Shown: positions 26,055 to 34,668, counted from the first letter of the stretch. The stretch: 64,000 nucleotides of DNA from Paenibacillus sp. G2S3 (GCF_030123105.1 NZ_CP126095.1:6386001-6450000); one strand, 5' to 3'. Notes: a model not told the origin generated them from the letters alone. Numbers and translations: made by a program.

Positions 26055-27146
26055 TCAGCCTTTTATCGACCCACCCATAAGCCCTCTGACGAAATACTTT
26101 TGTAGCAGGAAAAAAATAGCGAGCGGCATCAGCATGGAGATAAAGGCAGCCGAGGTGAGTAAATGCCAATCGTTGCCTCGTGAGCCTACTAAATCGGCAA
26201 TTTTCATCGACATGACCTGCACAGACGGTTGATTGCCGATAAAGATCAGCGAGACTAAATAATCATTCCACACCCATAGGAATTGAAAGATTCCGATAGA
26301 AGCCAGTGCGGGCACAGATAACGGTAGAATCAGCCTGCTGAAAATAGTGAAATGACTCGCCCCATCCATAAAAGCCGACTCGAACAAATCCTTAGGCAGC
26401 TGACTGATAAAGTTATACATAAAGTACGTAACTAGCGGTAATCCAAAGGCCGTATGCGCCAGCCAAATGCCCAAGTAGCTTCCGTTCAATCCAAGAGCCG
26501 TATAATCTTTAAGCACTGGAATAAGTGCTACTTGGATTGGAATAACGAGCATAGCGATAATGATGACAAAGAGTGTTCGGCGCCCAGGAAAACGCAGCCA
26601 AGCAAAAGCATAGGCGGCAAAAGAAGCAATCAACACCGGAATAACCGTTGCTGGAACTGCAATCGTCAATGTATTCCAGAAGGCTTGCGACAATCCGGTA
26701 CCTTTTTGCACCGTTTCACTGCCATCGGCTTGCTTGAGCTTGTATTCCTTACCCGAGAGCACGTTATTGTAGTTATCCAATGTGAGATCCGGTGTCATTT
26801 TCCAGCCTTGTTCCTGTTGATTTATCGTACGCGCTCTACGGTTCTCCCACATCAAACGACTGCCATCGGCCTTCACGCCTGCCTTCAGCTGATCATCTGA
26901 ATAGGTTTTACCGTTCACCTCAATCGGCTCCCGCAGATCCACGTCCTTCGATAGCTGAATGGTCTCTCCAGCCTTCCACTCCTGATGGGGAAAAGCTTTC
27001 CACCACCCAGTCTGCAGAATATCGGCAGCCGGACGAAAGGAGGACATGAACAGTCCAAGGGTCGGAAGCAGCCAAATGAAACAAATCACACCCAGCACGA
27101 TATTAACAATCGTCTTGCTGCCTTTTCTCTTCTTTTTCCCGGCCAT
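26055..27146 (-). CDS. Alpha-glucoside ABC transporter permease, AglG/MalG-like
   Basis: A 363-residue sugar permease. After helix 1 (about 12-34) there is an extracytoplasmic insert of about 120 residues, then five more helices. The EAA loop (ESAFMDGASHFTIFSRLILP) contacts the ATPase. The insert is known from AglG-type alpha-glucoside permeases and distinguishes it from plain MalG. Its ATG shares one base with the preceding permease's stop. No ATPase is encoded here, so a shared MsmX/UgpC-type ATPase elsewhere is expected, as is usual in Bacillota. Confidence 0.87.
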   Translation of the reverse strand: MAGKKKRKGSKTIVNIVLGVICFIWLLPTLGLFMSSFRPAADILQTGWWKAFPHQEWKAGETIQLSKDVDLREPIEVNGKTYSDDQLKAGVKADGSRLMWENRRARTINQQEQGWKMTPDLTLDNYNNVLSGKEYKLKQADGSETVQKGTGLSQAFWNTLTIAVPATVIPVLIASFAAYAFAWLRFPGRRTLFVIIIAMLVIPIQVALIPVLKDYTALGLNGSYLGIWLAHTAFGLPLVTYFMYNFISQLPKDLFESAFMDGASHFTIFSRLILPLSVPALASIGIFQFLWVWNDYLVSLIFIGNQPSVQVMSMKIADLVGSRGNDWHLLTSAAFISMLMPLAIFFLLQKYFVRGLMGGSIKG

Positions 27147-28270
27147 TAGAATCCCCCTTGCTTACGGAACTGACGTAGATTGATTATGATCACAGGCAAT
27201 ACTGCAATCAGCAGAACAATGGCTAATGTAGAGCCGTAACCGAAATTTCGGTACATAAAGAACTGCCGGTAAAACTGTGTGGCCACTACCTCTGTATCGT
27301 ATTGACCTCCTGTCATGACCATGACGACGTCAAATATTTTCAGCGTAAAGACGATAATGGTCGTTGTCACAGTCAGAATGGTTGCTGAAATGTAAGGGAT
27401 CATGATTCCAAAAAATATTTTCACCTCATTAGCACCATCCACCCGTGCGGCTTCCAAAATGTCGTCAGGAACTCCCTTGATGGCTGCCGAGAATATCACC
27501 ATCGCAAATCCGGTCTGCATCCAAATCAGAATGATGATGAGGAAAAAGTTATTCCACGGCTGAAGCATACTCGTCCATGCCTGTGGTTCTCCCCCAAAAT
27601 AAGTAACGATGGCGTTCAATAGTCCAATTTGTTCATCACCGGGTTGATAGTAATATACAAATTTCCAAATGACCCCTGCTGCGACAAAGGAAATGGCCAT
27701 CGGCATAAAAATGATCGATTTGGCGATTTTCTCATAGCTGCTGCGATCGGCAAGAATTGCGATTAAGAGCCCGAATGCCACACAAGCCAGCGTACCCACA
27801 AATACCCAAAGTAAATTGTTACGCAATGCCGTTGCCATCAGATGATCGCTAAAGATAGCCGCATAATTGCTCAGACCTACAAATTTCTCTGAAGAAGCAT
27901 TAAAAAAGCTCAAATACAGTGTTCGTAGCGCAGGCAGGACAAGTAACCAGCCCAAAAGTATCACTGCCGGACCAATAAAGATATATGGCAGCACCTTGCG
28001 CCGGATATGATCCGGGTACTGTTCAACCGCCCATGTAAGCGTATAGTAAATCAGATAAACTCCTAGAACCCCCCAGAGAACAGCCAGTACCGCTGTTAGC
28101 AGCGGATTTAATGTGGAATCCCGGAAGAACAGAAAGATTGCGCCGTTAACAACAACATTGGCTAACAACACTACTAAGGACAGCAATACCGCCTTCAGGC
28201 TAACGGATTGCCTTGCCTGTGGTTGTGCCTGCATTTGTGGTTGTGGTTGTGGCTGTGATTGTGCACCCAT
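27146..28270 (-). CDS. Alpha-glucoside ABC transporter permease, AglF/MalF-like
   Basis: A 374-residue permease with about eight helices. The EAA loop reads EAARVDGANEVKIFFGIMIP. The first 20 residues are an unusual Pro-Gln stretch (QPQPQPQ and variants), cytoplasmic by charge. GGAGGAG stands upstream of the ATG. It follows the binding-protein gene after a terminator-like hairpin and overlaps the next permease by one base, so the two permeases are made at a fixed, lower ratio to the receptor. Confidence 0.87.
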   Translation of the reverse strand: MGAQSQPQPQPQMQAQPQARQSVSLKAVLLSLVVLLANVVVNGAIFLFFRDSTLNPLLTAVLAVLWGVLGVYLIYYTLTWAVEQYPDHIRRKVLPYIFIGPAVILLGWLLVLPALRTLYLSFFNASSEKFVGLSNYAAIFSDHLMATALRNNLLWVFVGTLACVAFGLLIAILADRSSYEKIAKSIIFMPMAISFVAAGVIWKFVYYYQPGDEQIGLLNAIVTYFGGEPQAWTSMLQPWNNFFLIIILIWMQTGFAMVIFSAAIKGVPDDILEAARVDGANEVKIFFGIMIPYISATILTVTTTIIVFTLKIFDVVMVMTGGQYDTEVVATQFYRQFFMYRNFGYGSTLAIVLLIAVLPVIIINLRQFRKQGGF

Positions 28271-28305
28271 ATTAGCTCCAGCTCCTCCTATACTCGCGCT
28301 TTGGA

Positions 28306-28353
28306 AAACAAAAAGAGGGGCAGAGAACCTTCAAATCTCGCTGCCCCTCTTTT
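28306..28353 (-). terminator. Intercistronic terminator/attenuator between receptor and permeases
   Basis: AAAGAGGGGCAG (28312-28323) and CTGCCCCTCTTT (28341-28352) form a perfect 12-bp stem with T-rich flank on the minus strand. Such hairpins after binding-protein genes reduce downstream permease transcription and stabilise the upstream mRNA. Confidence 0.85.
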
Positions 28354-28377
28354 AACTGTGTGCTTTTGAATATTAGG

Positions 28378-29802
28378 TTAGTTGTTCCAGCCAGACTGGA
28401 TTTGCTCTAACGCCTGATCCAGCGTCGCTGTACCACTCACGTAGTCGGTCATACCCTTCCAGAAGGTCCCTGCACCCACTTTGCCCGGCATCAGGTCTGA
28501 GCCATCAAAGCGGAGTGTGGAAGCATCTTGAACCAACTTCGCCATACGGCGGTCGGATTCAGAAGTGTACCAGTCAAGGGAGGCATCATTCATTGGAGCA
28601 ATTACGCCGCCAGACTGTACCCAGCTCTTAATGGACTCACCAGTCGTGAAGAATTCCATAACTGCACGAACTTCAGGACGATCGTTAAACATAGCGTAGA
28701 TATCGCCAGCAACTAGCACTGGTTTGCCATATTGAGGATCAATAGGCGGCAGGTAGAACCAATCATAATCTACGTCAACCTTTGCCGTTTCAGGGAAGAA
28801 GCTTGTAATAAAGTTGCCGAGCATATTAAACCATGCTTTAGGAGGATTATTGAACATTGGCGCTGGAGCATCCCCGAACGATGTCGTCACAATGGATTTA
28901 GCACCACCGTAAACATAATCCTTGTTGAGCCAGATTTTGGACATAACTTCTACTGCATTCTTCACTTCTGGAGAGGTAAATGGCAGCTCACCCTTTACCC
29001 ATTTATCGTAGTTCTCAGGTGTAGTTGTGCGCAGCATTATATTTTCTACCCAGTCTGTTGCTGGCCAGCCTGTTGCAGCACCACTCTCGATTCCAATAGC
29101 CCAAGCAGGATCACCGTCTTTAGCAATTTGTTCTGTCAGAGCCATCATCTCATCCCATGTCTCAGGAACCTTGTAGCCTGCTTCATCAAATTGCTTCTTT
29201 GGATACCAGACCAAGCTCTTTACGTTACTGCGGTTCCAGATCCCCGCCATGATCTTGCCGTCTTTCCCATCCATGTTAGACATATCGAGCCAGCTCTTGT
29301 TGTAATTAGCCGTCAATTTAGCTTGATCCAGCACATTAGTTAAATCGATAACCTTGCCAGTCTTAGCAATGGAGGCTAGCAGTCCCGGCTGCGGGAAGTC
29401 AGCGATATCCGGAGCATTTCCCCCATCTACTCGAATGTTTATCGTAGCTTCGAACTCTTTTGAGCCCTCGTATTGAATATCAATTCCTGTCTTCTCTTCA
29501 AACTCTTTAATACTATTCTCAAATTTCACTTGGTCCGCATCTACAAAGGGGCCGAACATCGTTACTTTAGTTCCTTTATAGTCCCCTTTCATAGCTAGCT
29601 CTAGCGGAGACCCCGCAGGCTCGGTACTAGGAGCAGCTGTAGCTTCCGCGGTGTTATCTGCTGTTGGGCTGGCAGTTGCTGCAGGTGGATCTGTAGTTGC
29701 TGCATTGTTGCTATTACCTCCGCCACATGCACTCAGCATCATAGTGAAGGATAAACACAGTACTAAAGCCAATGACTTTTTACGTCCTGAGGTTTTCTTC
29801 AT
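28378..29802 (-). CDS. Alpha-glucoside-binding lipoprotein, AglE-like
   Basis: A 474-residue extracellular solute-binding protein (family 1). The signal peptide ends in the lipobox LSAC with Cys26 as lipid anchor, followed by a low-complexity Ala/Thr/Pro linker (about 30-65). The mature part resembles AglE-type receptors for alpha-glucosides (ADFPQPGLLASIA, WYPKKQFDEAGYKVPETWDE). The start is set at the ATG at 29802; the longer frame to 29958 would place 52 residues ahead of the signal peptide. It is first in the operon and preceded by a promoter with a cre and an operator. Confidence 0.9.
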   Translation of the reverse strand: MKKTSGRKKSLALVLCLSFTMMLSACGGGNSNNAATTDPPAATASPTADNTAEATAAPSTEPAGSPLELAMKGDYKGTKVTMFGPFVDADQVKFENSIKEFEEKTGIDIQYEGSKEFEATINIRVDGGNAPDIADFPQPGLLASIAKTGKVIDLTNVLDQAKLTANYNKSWLDMSNMDGKDGKIMAGIWNRSNVKSLVWYPKKQFDEAGYKVPETWDEMMALTEQIAKDGDPAWAIGIESGAATGWPATDWVENIMLRTTTPENYDKWVKGELPFTSPEVKNAVEVMSKIWLNKDYVYGGAKSIVTTSFGDAPAPMFNNPPKAWFNMLGNFITSFFPETAKVDVDYDWFYLPPIDPQYGKPVLVAGDIYAMFNDRPEVRAVMEFFTTGESIKSWVQSGGVIAPMNDASLDWYTSESDRRMAKLVQDASTLRFDGSDLMPGKVGAGTFWKGMTDYVSGTATLDQALEQIQSGWNN

Positions 29803-29963
29803 CTTTTGTACATCCCCTTTAATGGTTTTAGAGATTGCTTCTGACTCAATCATCCGGTACCCTGGCATGTATAAGCAGCTTGTAGCAGACCACCTCCTTG
29901 CAAAGCTTTTCAAGATCAAAGGATCTATCCTAAAAAAGAATCGAATCACAAGTTCCACTTAAT

Positions 29964-29976
29964 TGCAGCGCTTACA
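29964..29976. promoter_or_regulatory. Probable LacI-family operator at the alpha-glucoside operon
   Basis: TGCAGCGCTTACA, a near-palindrome with central GCGC. It differs by one base from TGAAGCGCTTACA before the lacI gene at 31215. It lies just downstream of the -10, a repression position. Confidence 0.65.
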
Positions 29977-29982
29977 TTTGTT

Positions 29983-30011
29983 ATAGTATCACATAAAGTA
30001 AGCGTTTCCAA
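29983..30011 (-). promoter_or_regulatory. Promoter of the alpha-glucoside operon
   Basis: Minus strand TTGGAA, a 17-base spacer, then TACTAT. The -35 overlaps the cre box at 29997-30011. Leader about 175 bases. Confidence 0.5.
29997..30011 (-). promoter_or_regulatory. CcpA binding site (cre)
   Basis: Minus strand TTGGAAACGCTTACT matches the consensus WTGNAANCGNWWNCW at every position. Overlapping the -35, it predicts glucose repression. Confidence 0.7.
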
Positions 30012-30091
30012 TCCATATTTAAAATGTTTTGGTAAAAATTATTATTATTGTCCAAGCAAATATTCAAATGTTAATTAAGAAGCGTGTACGA

Positions 30092-30111
30092 TTCTGAAAA
30101 GCTTTTCAGAA
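30092..30111. repeat. Perfect 20-bp palindrome upstream of the alpha-glucoside operon
   Basis: TTCTGAAAAGCTTTTCAGAA reads the same on both strands. It lies between the lacI stop and the receptor promoter. No T-run follows, so a protein-binding site is as likely as a terminator. The core AAAGCTTTTCA recurs near 29904. Confidence 0.6.
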
Positions 30112-30134
30112 GGTGGTACAAAAGTGAACTACCC

Positions 30135-31139
30135 TTACTTCTCCCGTGTAGATTCCCGCACAATCAGCTTATGCTCCATCTTCTCATTCAATACCTGCAC
30201 TTCTCCTGTTGTAAGCAATTCATGCAGCTTCTCGGCTGCACGATACCCTAACTCGTAAATTGGCTGTGCAATCGTAGTTAGCTTCGGGATGAACATACTC
30301 GACATCCTTAGATTATCAAACCCAACCACGGATACCTGACCCGGAACAAGAATATTACGATCCTTCAGATAAGAAATCGTCCCCATCGCGAATTCATCAG
30401 CAACACAGAAAACAGCAGTTAGCTCAGGGTAATCGGTAAATAGTTCATGTGCAGCTTGATAAGCATGTTCAAACCGATGACTAGCATATTTGCTCTTCTC
30501 AATATTCTGCTGTAACCCCGACTCTGTTAGTGCTCTTACAAATCCCTCATAACGTGGTGGTCCTGATACGGAATTATCATGGTTAAAACCAATCATACCA
30601 ATGTCTTTATGACCTAAATCAATTAGGAACTTTACCGCATCATAGGCAGCCGCTTCATCATCCACCTCCACACTTGGAATGTCGAATTGATCGGAATGCG
30701 AGGACACTAGTACAAATGGAATTCTACAACCTTCCAATTTGTCATGATATTCAGGGTAAAGAAAATCACTGGCGAATACAATGCCATCCACCTGTTTCTC
30801 ATGGAAGTTATCAATATAGGACAGTAGTCGTTCTTTGTCGCGGTCCGTATTGCAGATCATTAAACTGTACCCAAGCTTGATGCAAGCATCCTGCATCCCC
30901 CGAATCACCCCTGCGAAATACAGGTTCTCAATATCCGGAATAAGCAGACCCAGTGTAAAGGACTTCTTGTAAATCAGACCACGTGCAAATGAATTAGGTT
31001 GATACCGCAATCGTTCTACAGCCTCCATCACTCGATTCCGTTTGCTCTCCACTACCGAATTCGGTGCATTCATAACACGTGATACTGTGCTAATCGACAC
31101 CTCGGCCATTCTGGCAACATCTCTTATGGTTGGCTTCAT
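30135..31139 (-). CDS. LacI-family repressor of alpha-glucoside use
   Basis: A 334-residue regulator. The HTH and hinge (1-55) include TIRDVARMAEVSISTVSRVM and ARGL, and the rest is a periplasmic-binding-like sugar-binding core. The start at 31139 is set by AAGGAAG ahead of the ATG and gives the exact LacI N-terminus; the longer frame adds 22 unrelated residues. It lies directly upstream of the receptor gene on the same strand. Matching 13-bp sites before it and before the receptor imply that it controls both. Inducer probably the imported disaccharide or a derivative. Confidence 0.9.
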   Translation of the reverse strand: MKPTIRDVARMAEVSISTVSRVMNAPNSVVESKRNRVMEAVERLRYQPNSFARGLIYKKSFTLGLLIPDIENLYFAGVIRGMQDACIKLGYSLMICNTDRDKERLLSYIDNFHEKQVDGIVFASDFLYPEYHDKLEGCRIPFVLVSSHSDQFDIPSVEVDDEAAAYDAVKFLIDLGHKDIGMIGFNHDNSVSGPPRYEGFVRALTESGLQQNIEKSKYASHRFEHAYQAAHELFTDYPELTAVFCVADEFAMGTISYLKDRNILVPGQVSVVGFDNLRMSSMFIPKLTTIAQPIYELGYRAAEKLHELLTTGEVQVLNEKMEHKLIVRESTREK

Positions 31140-31214
31140 AATGATAACTTCCTTTTTTAGGGAACTTTTCGAAGTGATTATAGCAAGCCCGATGGGAAAT
31201 AACAATAGAATTTT

Positions 31215-31227
31215 TGAAGCGCTTACA
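31215..31227. promoter_or_regulatory. Probable autoregulatory operator of the lacI gene
   Basis: TGAAGCGCTTACA lies 76 bases before the lacI start and matches 12 of 13 bases of the site at 29964. Confidence 0.6.
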
Positions 31228-31354
31228 TTATTTTTAAAAATTCATCTTCTCCTCCTCTTTCTTCACTTGGAAGACTGACAGCTTACTTAAAGTGTGTATA
31301 TAGTTTTATTACATGGTATACTAGCCGAGTAGCGATATTCGTAGCTACAAATAC

Positions 31355-31374
31355 TGCTCTATGAGCATAGAGCA
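31355..31374. repeat. Hairpin just before the ribosome binding site of the monooxygenase gene
   Basis: TGCTCTAT and ATAGAGCA pair around GAGC. The hairpin ends about nine bases before AGGAGGG, with TTTATT between, so it could attenuate transcription, mask the site, or bind a regulator. Confidence 0.55.
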
Positions 31375-31395
31375 TTTATTATAGGAGGGATAACA

Positions 31396-32409
31396 TTGAA
31401 ACAACCTCGTGACATTCGATTCTCCGTACTGGACCTGGCTTCTATTGTGGAAGGAGGGACCGCGGCAGACTCTTTTCATAACTCTCTAGATTTAGCGCGG
31501 CACACTGAGAAGTGGGGCTATCATCGGTATTGGTTCGCTGAACATCATAATATGATCGGCGTTGCCAGCTCTGCTACCTCACTTTTGATCGGACATATTG
31601 CTGGTGGAACCCAAAGTATACGTGTTGGCTCTGGTGGCATTATGCTATCCAACCACGCACCACTTGTTATTGCCGAACAATTCGGGACACTCGAATCACT
31701 ATATCCGGGACGGATCGATCTTGGACTGGGCAGAGCACCGGGATCTGATCAACCAGCTTCCCGTGCACTGCGTCGCGGCCTCGGAAGCGATGGCAGTGAA
31801 TTCCCTGAGCAGCTAAGTGAGCTAAGAGCTTACTTCGACCCTGCGGGAGCAGGATCGCGCCCAGCTGGAGTGCGCGCGGTTCCTGGGGAAGGCTTAAATG
31901 TTCCTATCTGGCTTTTAGGCTCCAGCGGCTTTAGTGCTGAGCTAGCAGCCAAGCTTGGTTTGCCTTTTGCCTTTGCCAGCCATTTTGCACCTGAGTATTT
32001 ACTTCAGGCGCTGCACATATATCACAGTAATTTCCGTCCATCAGAAGTACTAGATAAACCTTATGTTATGGTCGGACTCGGGGTTACAGCAGCCGATACC
32101 GTAGATGAGGCCAGAAAGCTAGCTACCTCACAGCAGCAGCAGTTCCTCAATATCATCCGTGGGCGTACAGGCAAGCTACAACCGCCTGTTGAAAGTATGG
32201 ATGGGCTATGGACAGTACAAGAAAAAGCAATCATGCTCGATAAGCAGCGTTATTCTTTCTCTGGCGATAAAGCAGCGATTAAAGAACGACTTCAAGACAT
32301 TCTGAAAGAGACACAAGCAGATGAATTGATTATCTCCGCAGGGATTTATGATCATGAAGCTCGTCTTCGTTCCTATGAAATTGTAGCTGAGGTTATGAAA
32401 GAACTGTAA
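31396..32409 (+). CDS. LLM-class flavin-dependent monooxygenase
   Basis: A 337-residue protein of the bacterial luciferase-like superfamily (YvbT/YtmO-like single-domain type). Features include the N-terminal strand [16 protein letters not shown] (about residues 45-52), [13 protein letters not shown], and the flavin/phosphate region [10 protein letters not shown]. The usual partner is FMNH2 supplied by a separate reductase. The start is a TTG at 31396 with a strong AGGAGGG upstream; no ATG fits. It is a single gene with its own hairpin leader and terminator. Substrate unknown. Confidence 0.87.
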   Translation: MKQPRDIRFSVLDLASIVEGGTAADSFHNSLDLARHTEKWGYHRYWFAEHHNMIGVASSATSLLIGHIAGGTQSIRVGSGGIMLSNHAPLVIAEQFGTLESLYPGRIDLGLGRAPGSDQPASRALRRGLGSDGSEFPEQLSELRAYFDPAGAGSRPAGVRAVPGEGLNVPIWLLGSSGFSAELAAKLGLPFAFASHFAPEYLLQALHIYHSNFRPSEVLDKPYVMVGLGVTAADTVDEARKLATSQQQQFLNIIRGRTGKLQPPVESMDGLWTVQEKAIMLDKQRYSFSGDKAAIKERLQDILKETQADELIISAGIYDHEARLRSYEIVAEVMKEL

Positions 32410-32428
32410 GATTGTAATCTTAACGAGG

Positions 32429-32488
32429 CAAGACGATATCTGACTACAGGGAATTCTCCCGTTTCAGATATACGTCTTGTCTTTTTTT
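32429..32488 (+). terminator. Terminator of the monooxygenase gene
   Basis: CAAGACGATATCTGA pairs with TCAGATATACGTCTTG with one bulge, followed by TCTTTTTTT. Confidence 0.85.
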
Positions 32489-32652
32489 ATTTGTTTTCGA
32501 AATCGTTCTTAATAAAACACTACCAAGATATAAAAAATCTTAAAAATAAAGAGATATAGAGAGAAATCAACAGATAAATAGATCTGAGACTTATTATTTA
32601 ACCAAATATGATGGAATTAGTAGTAATATATCATTTTTCTTTGGATATTATT

Positions 32653-32681
32653 TTGATTATACTTTATATATTCGCTATAAC
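32653..32681 (+). promoter_or_regulatory. Promoter of the LPNTA protein gene
   Basis: TTGATT, 17-base spacer, TATAAC. It lies in a very A+T-rich stretch (32490-32700) that holds nothing else I can support. The leader to the GTG start is about 200 bases. Confidence 0.5.
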
Positions 32682-32687
32682 GAACGT

Positions 32688-32885
32688 TTTCTATTTTATT
32701 AACGCCGTCCTCTCCTTTCGTTCTTCTGGAGATTTCGGCGTAGATGCAGCGAAGTAGTACCTTGCGAAACTACTTATTTCGACAATGTAAGATGGAATAA
32801 TCGATTTGAACGGAGAATTTTGCCGGAAGCCCGCACATTTTGTTCGCCAACAGCTAATTGGGCTCAGGAGAGAGGAGCGAGGAAA
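32688..32885 (+). other. Structured 5' leader of the LPNTA protein gene
   Basis: The leader contains stem ACGCCG (32702-32707)/CGGCGT (32736-32741) enclosing TCTCC/GGAGA, then stem AAGTAGT (32752-32758)/ACTACTT (32769-32775), then a C/G-rich stretch before the ribosome binding site. It does not match a riboswitch class I can name with confidence. Confidence 0.4.
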
Positions 32886-33980
32886 GTGAAGAAGAAATAT
32901 CGCTCGGCCTTCATTGCTGCTTATGCTCTGATTATTCTAGTAGGAGTAATATGGCAGGCTGGAGGGGTAAGCGCTCAGGATACCATTAAGCTTACTGTGA
33001 ATTCTCATAGCACGAGTACAGCCACCATGAACAATATGAAGCCTGGTGACGAAATGAGCTCAGAGTACACGATTATTAATGATGGCACAGAAGGCTTTGA
33101 TTACTTTGTGGACTTTAAATTCATCTCTGGAGACGTAGAGTTGTACAATATCCTCCAAATGACACTCGAAAAAGAGGGAGTAATCATCTATTCGGGAGTA
33201 ATGAGTGAGGCAGCTGGCAGAGTGACTATCGGTTCACTTGCTGGAGGTGAGCAGAGTGTCATCCACATGGATGTAACTTTCCCATGGGAAGCCGGCAACG
33301 AATACCAAGGGAAGGCCACAACCGTAGCTTTTGAATTCTCCGCTTCCGGAGAACCAGGTCCATCCGCCGAGCCTACTTCAACACCAACGCCAACAGCGAC
33401 GGTTGCACCTACACCTGATCCATCACCTACAGCTACAGCTACAGCTACAGCTACAGCTACAGCTACAACTGAACCGACCACAACACCTACTGAAACACCA
33501 TCAGCTACACCTGAAGCTTCACCGACACCTACAGTTGCACCAACCACAACACCTACAGATTCACCAACGACTACTGCTTCGCCAACTACGACACCTACGG
33601 ATTCACCACCAGCTACAACTTCACCTACAGCTATCGTGACACCAGGTCAATCGGCGCAACCAACACCATCGCCGACACCTACGGATTCACCACCTGCAGT
33701 AGATGAAATTAGCGTTACTGAAGAACCGATCCCAATGGGCGGAAGCGGTAATGAGTCTACACCTACAGCGTCACCAGGTGCTGGTAGCCAAACCACCAAT
33801 GCAACACCTCAGCCAAGCGATGAAGTATCGTTACCTGACGGAGAGATTCCTTTGGGAGCACCAGAGGCAGGGAACAAGCTTCCAAATACCGCTGAGCCTT
33901 GGTACAACTTAATTCTTGCCAGCTTAGCTATTGCAGTAATCAGCGTAATCATCATGCGCAGATTGAGATCTAAGAAATAA
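32886..33980 (+). CDS. Sortase-anchored cell-wall protein with LPNTA signal and Thr/Pro stalk
   Basis: A 364-residue secreted protein. Signal peptide 1-31 (cleavage after VSA), an extracellular beta-rich domain of about 125 residues (32-155), then a long Thr/Pro/Ser stalk (about 158-300) including a (TA)n run coded by a hexanucleotide repeat. The end is LPNTA (332-336), a hydrophobic helix and a basic tail. LPNTA is the motif of class D sortases, and such a sortase is the next gene. The start is a GTG with GAGGAGCGAGG upstream; the frame continues 22 codons further without support. The N-terminal domain function is unknown. Confidence 0.85.
   Translation: MKKKYRSAFIAAYALIILVGVIWQAGGVSAQDTIKLTVNSHSTSTATMNNMKPGDEMSSEYTIINDGTEGFDYFVDFKFISGDVELYNILQMTLEKEGVIIYSGVMSEAAGRVTIGSLAGGEQSVIHMDVTFPWEAGNEYQGKATTVAFEFSASGEPGPSAEPTSTPTPTATVAPTPDPSPTATATATATATATTEPTTTPTETPSATPEASPTPTVAPTTTPTDSPTTTASPTTTPTDSPPATTSPTAIVTPGQSAQPTPSPTPTDSPPAVDEISVTEEPIPMGGSGNESTPTASPGAGSQTTNATPQPSDEVSLPDGEIPLGAPEAGNKLPNTAEPWYNLILASLAIAVISVIIMRRLRSKK
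33427..33462 (+). repeat. CTACAG hexanucleotide tandem repeat
   Basis: Six perfect CTACAG units followed by CTACAA, coding for alternating Thr-Ala in the stalk. Slippage would change stalk length without shifting frame. Confidence 0.85.
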
Positions 33981-34014
33981 TAACAATTAGTAACATAAGT
34001 CTGGAGGAGAGAGT

Positions 34015-34668
34015 ATGAAAAAGCGTAATGGTGTTTTATTAGCCGTGAAGCTAATCTTCATACTCTCTTTAGTTGTGCTGATTTATTCGATCGTTCAAGT
34101 CGTCAAAGCCCCCATCGAGGCCAAGCAGGCTCTAAATGATTGGGCAAAAAAGAGGGAGGAAGCCATCGCTCGTCCCCTTCCAAACGAAGAAAATCCTCTT
34201 CCCAAAGGAATGGTCAGTTCTCCAAAAGAACAACCAACTTCATCTCCTTCCTATAAAGAGGGTGAGGTGATTGGAGAAATCCGCTTCCCTACCTTAAATA
34301 AGAAGGTGGCTATTCTGGAGGGTACAGAAAGCCCTGAGTTAAAAAAAGGAGCTGGACACTATATAGGTAGCGCAGCCATCGGTGCCGTCGGTAATAACGT
34401 GCTTGCTGGACACCGCGATACCGTATTTCGCAATCTAGGAGAACTTGTCACAGGTGATCTGATCGAACTGGAAAGCATGGACGGTACATTCACCTATGAA
34501 GTCACAGGCAGTACGATTGTAGACGGGAATGAACGCGGCGCAATAAAACCAAGCGATAAGGCTATTCTCACCTTGATCACCTGTTATCCTTTTTCATACG
34601 TGGGGTCAGCACCGGACCGGTATTTACTTTCAGCGAAGCTAGTGAAGCAAGAAACATCGCCTCATTAA
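34015..34668 (+). CDS. Class D sortase
   Basis: A 217-residue membrane transpeptidase: N-terminal anchor helix (8-30), a linker, and the sortase domain (about 84-212). The catalytic residues are His133 in LAGHRDT, Cys190 in LITCYPF and Arg202 in APDRYLL. Class D enzymes cleave LPNTA-type signals and link proteins to the cell wall. The start has GGAGGAGAG six bases upstream. It lies 34 bases after its presumed substrate, with no terminator between, so one operon is likely. Confidence 0.9.
   Translation: MKKRNGVLLAVKLIFILSLVVLIYSIVQVVKAPIEAKQALNDWAKKREEAIARPLPNEENPLPKGMVSSPKEQPTSSPSYKEGEVIGEIRFPTLNKKVAILEGTESPELKKGAGHYIGSAAIGAVGNNVLAGHRDTVFRNLGELVTGDLIELESMDGTFTYEVTGSTIVDGNERGAIKPSDKAILTLITCYPFSYVGSAPDRYLLSAKLVKQETSPH

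Noticed and set aside
28732..29343. 203-residue plus-strand ORF
   Set aside because: It is antisense to the alpha-glucoside receptor, with Cys, His and Arg excess typical of shadow frames.
32688..32885. ydaO-type c-di-AMP riboswitch
   Set aside because: CAGCTAA and some flanking bases recall it, but the stems and length needed between the two conserved halves are missing. Kept only as an unclassified structured leader.
33188..33547. 119-residue minus-strand ORF of Val/Ala/Gly repeats
   Set aside because: It is the antisense of the Thr/Pro stalk; its low complexity mirrors the hexamer repeat and it has no ribosome binding site.
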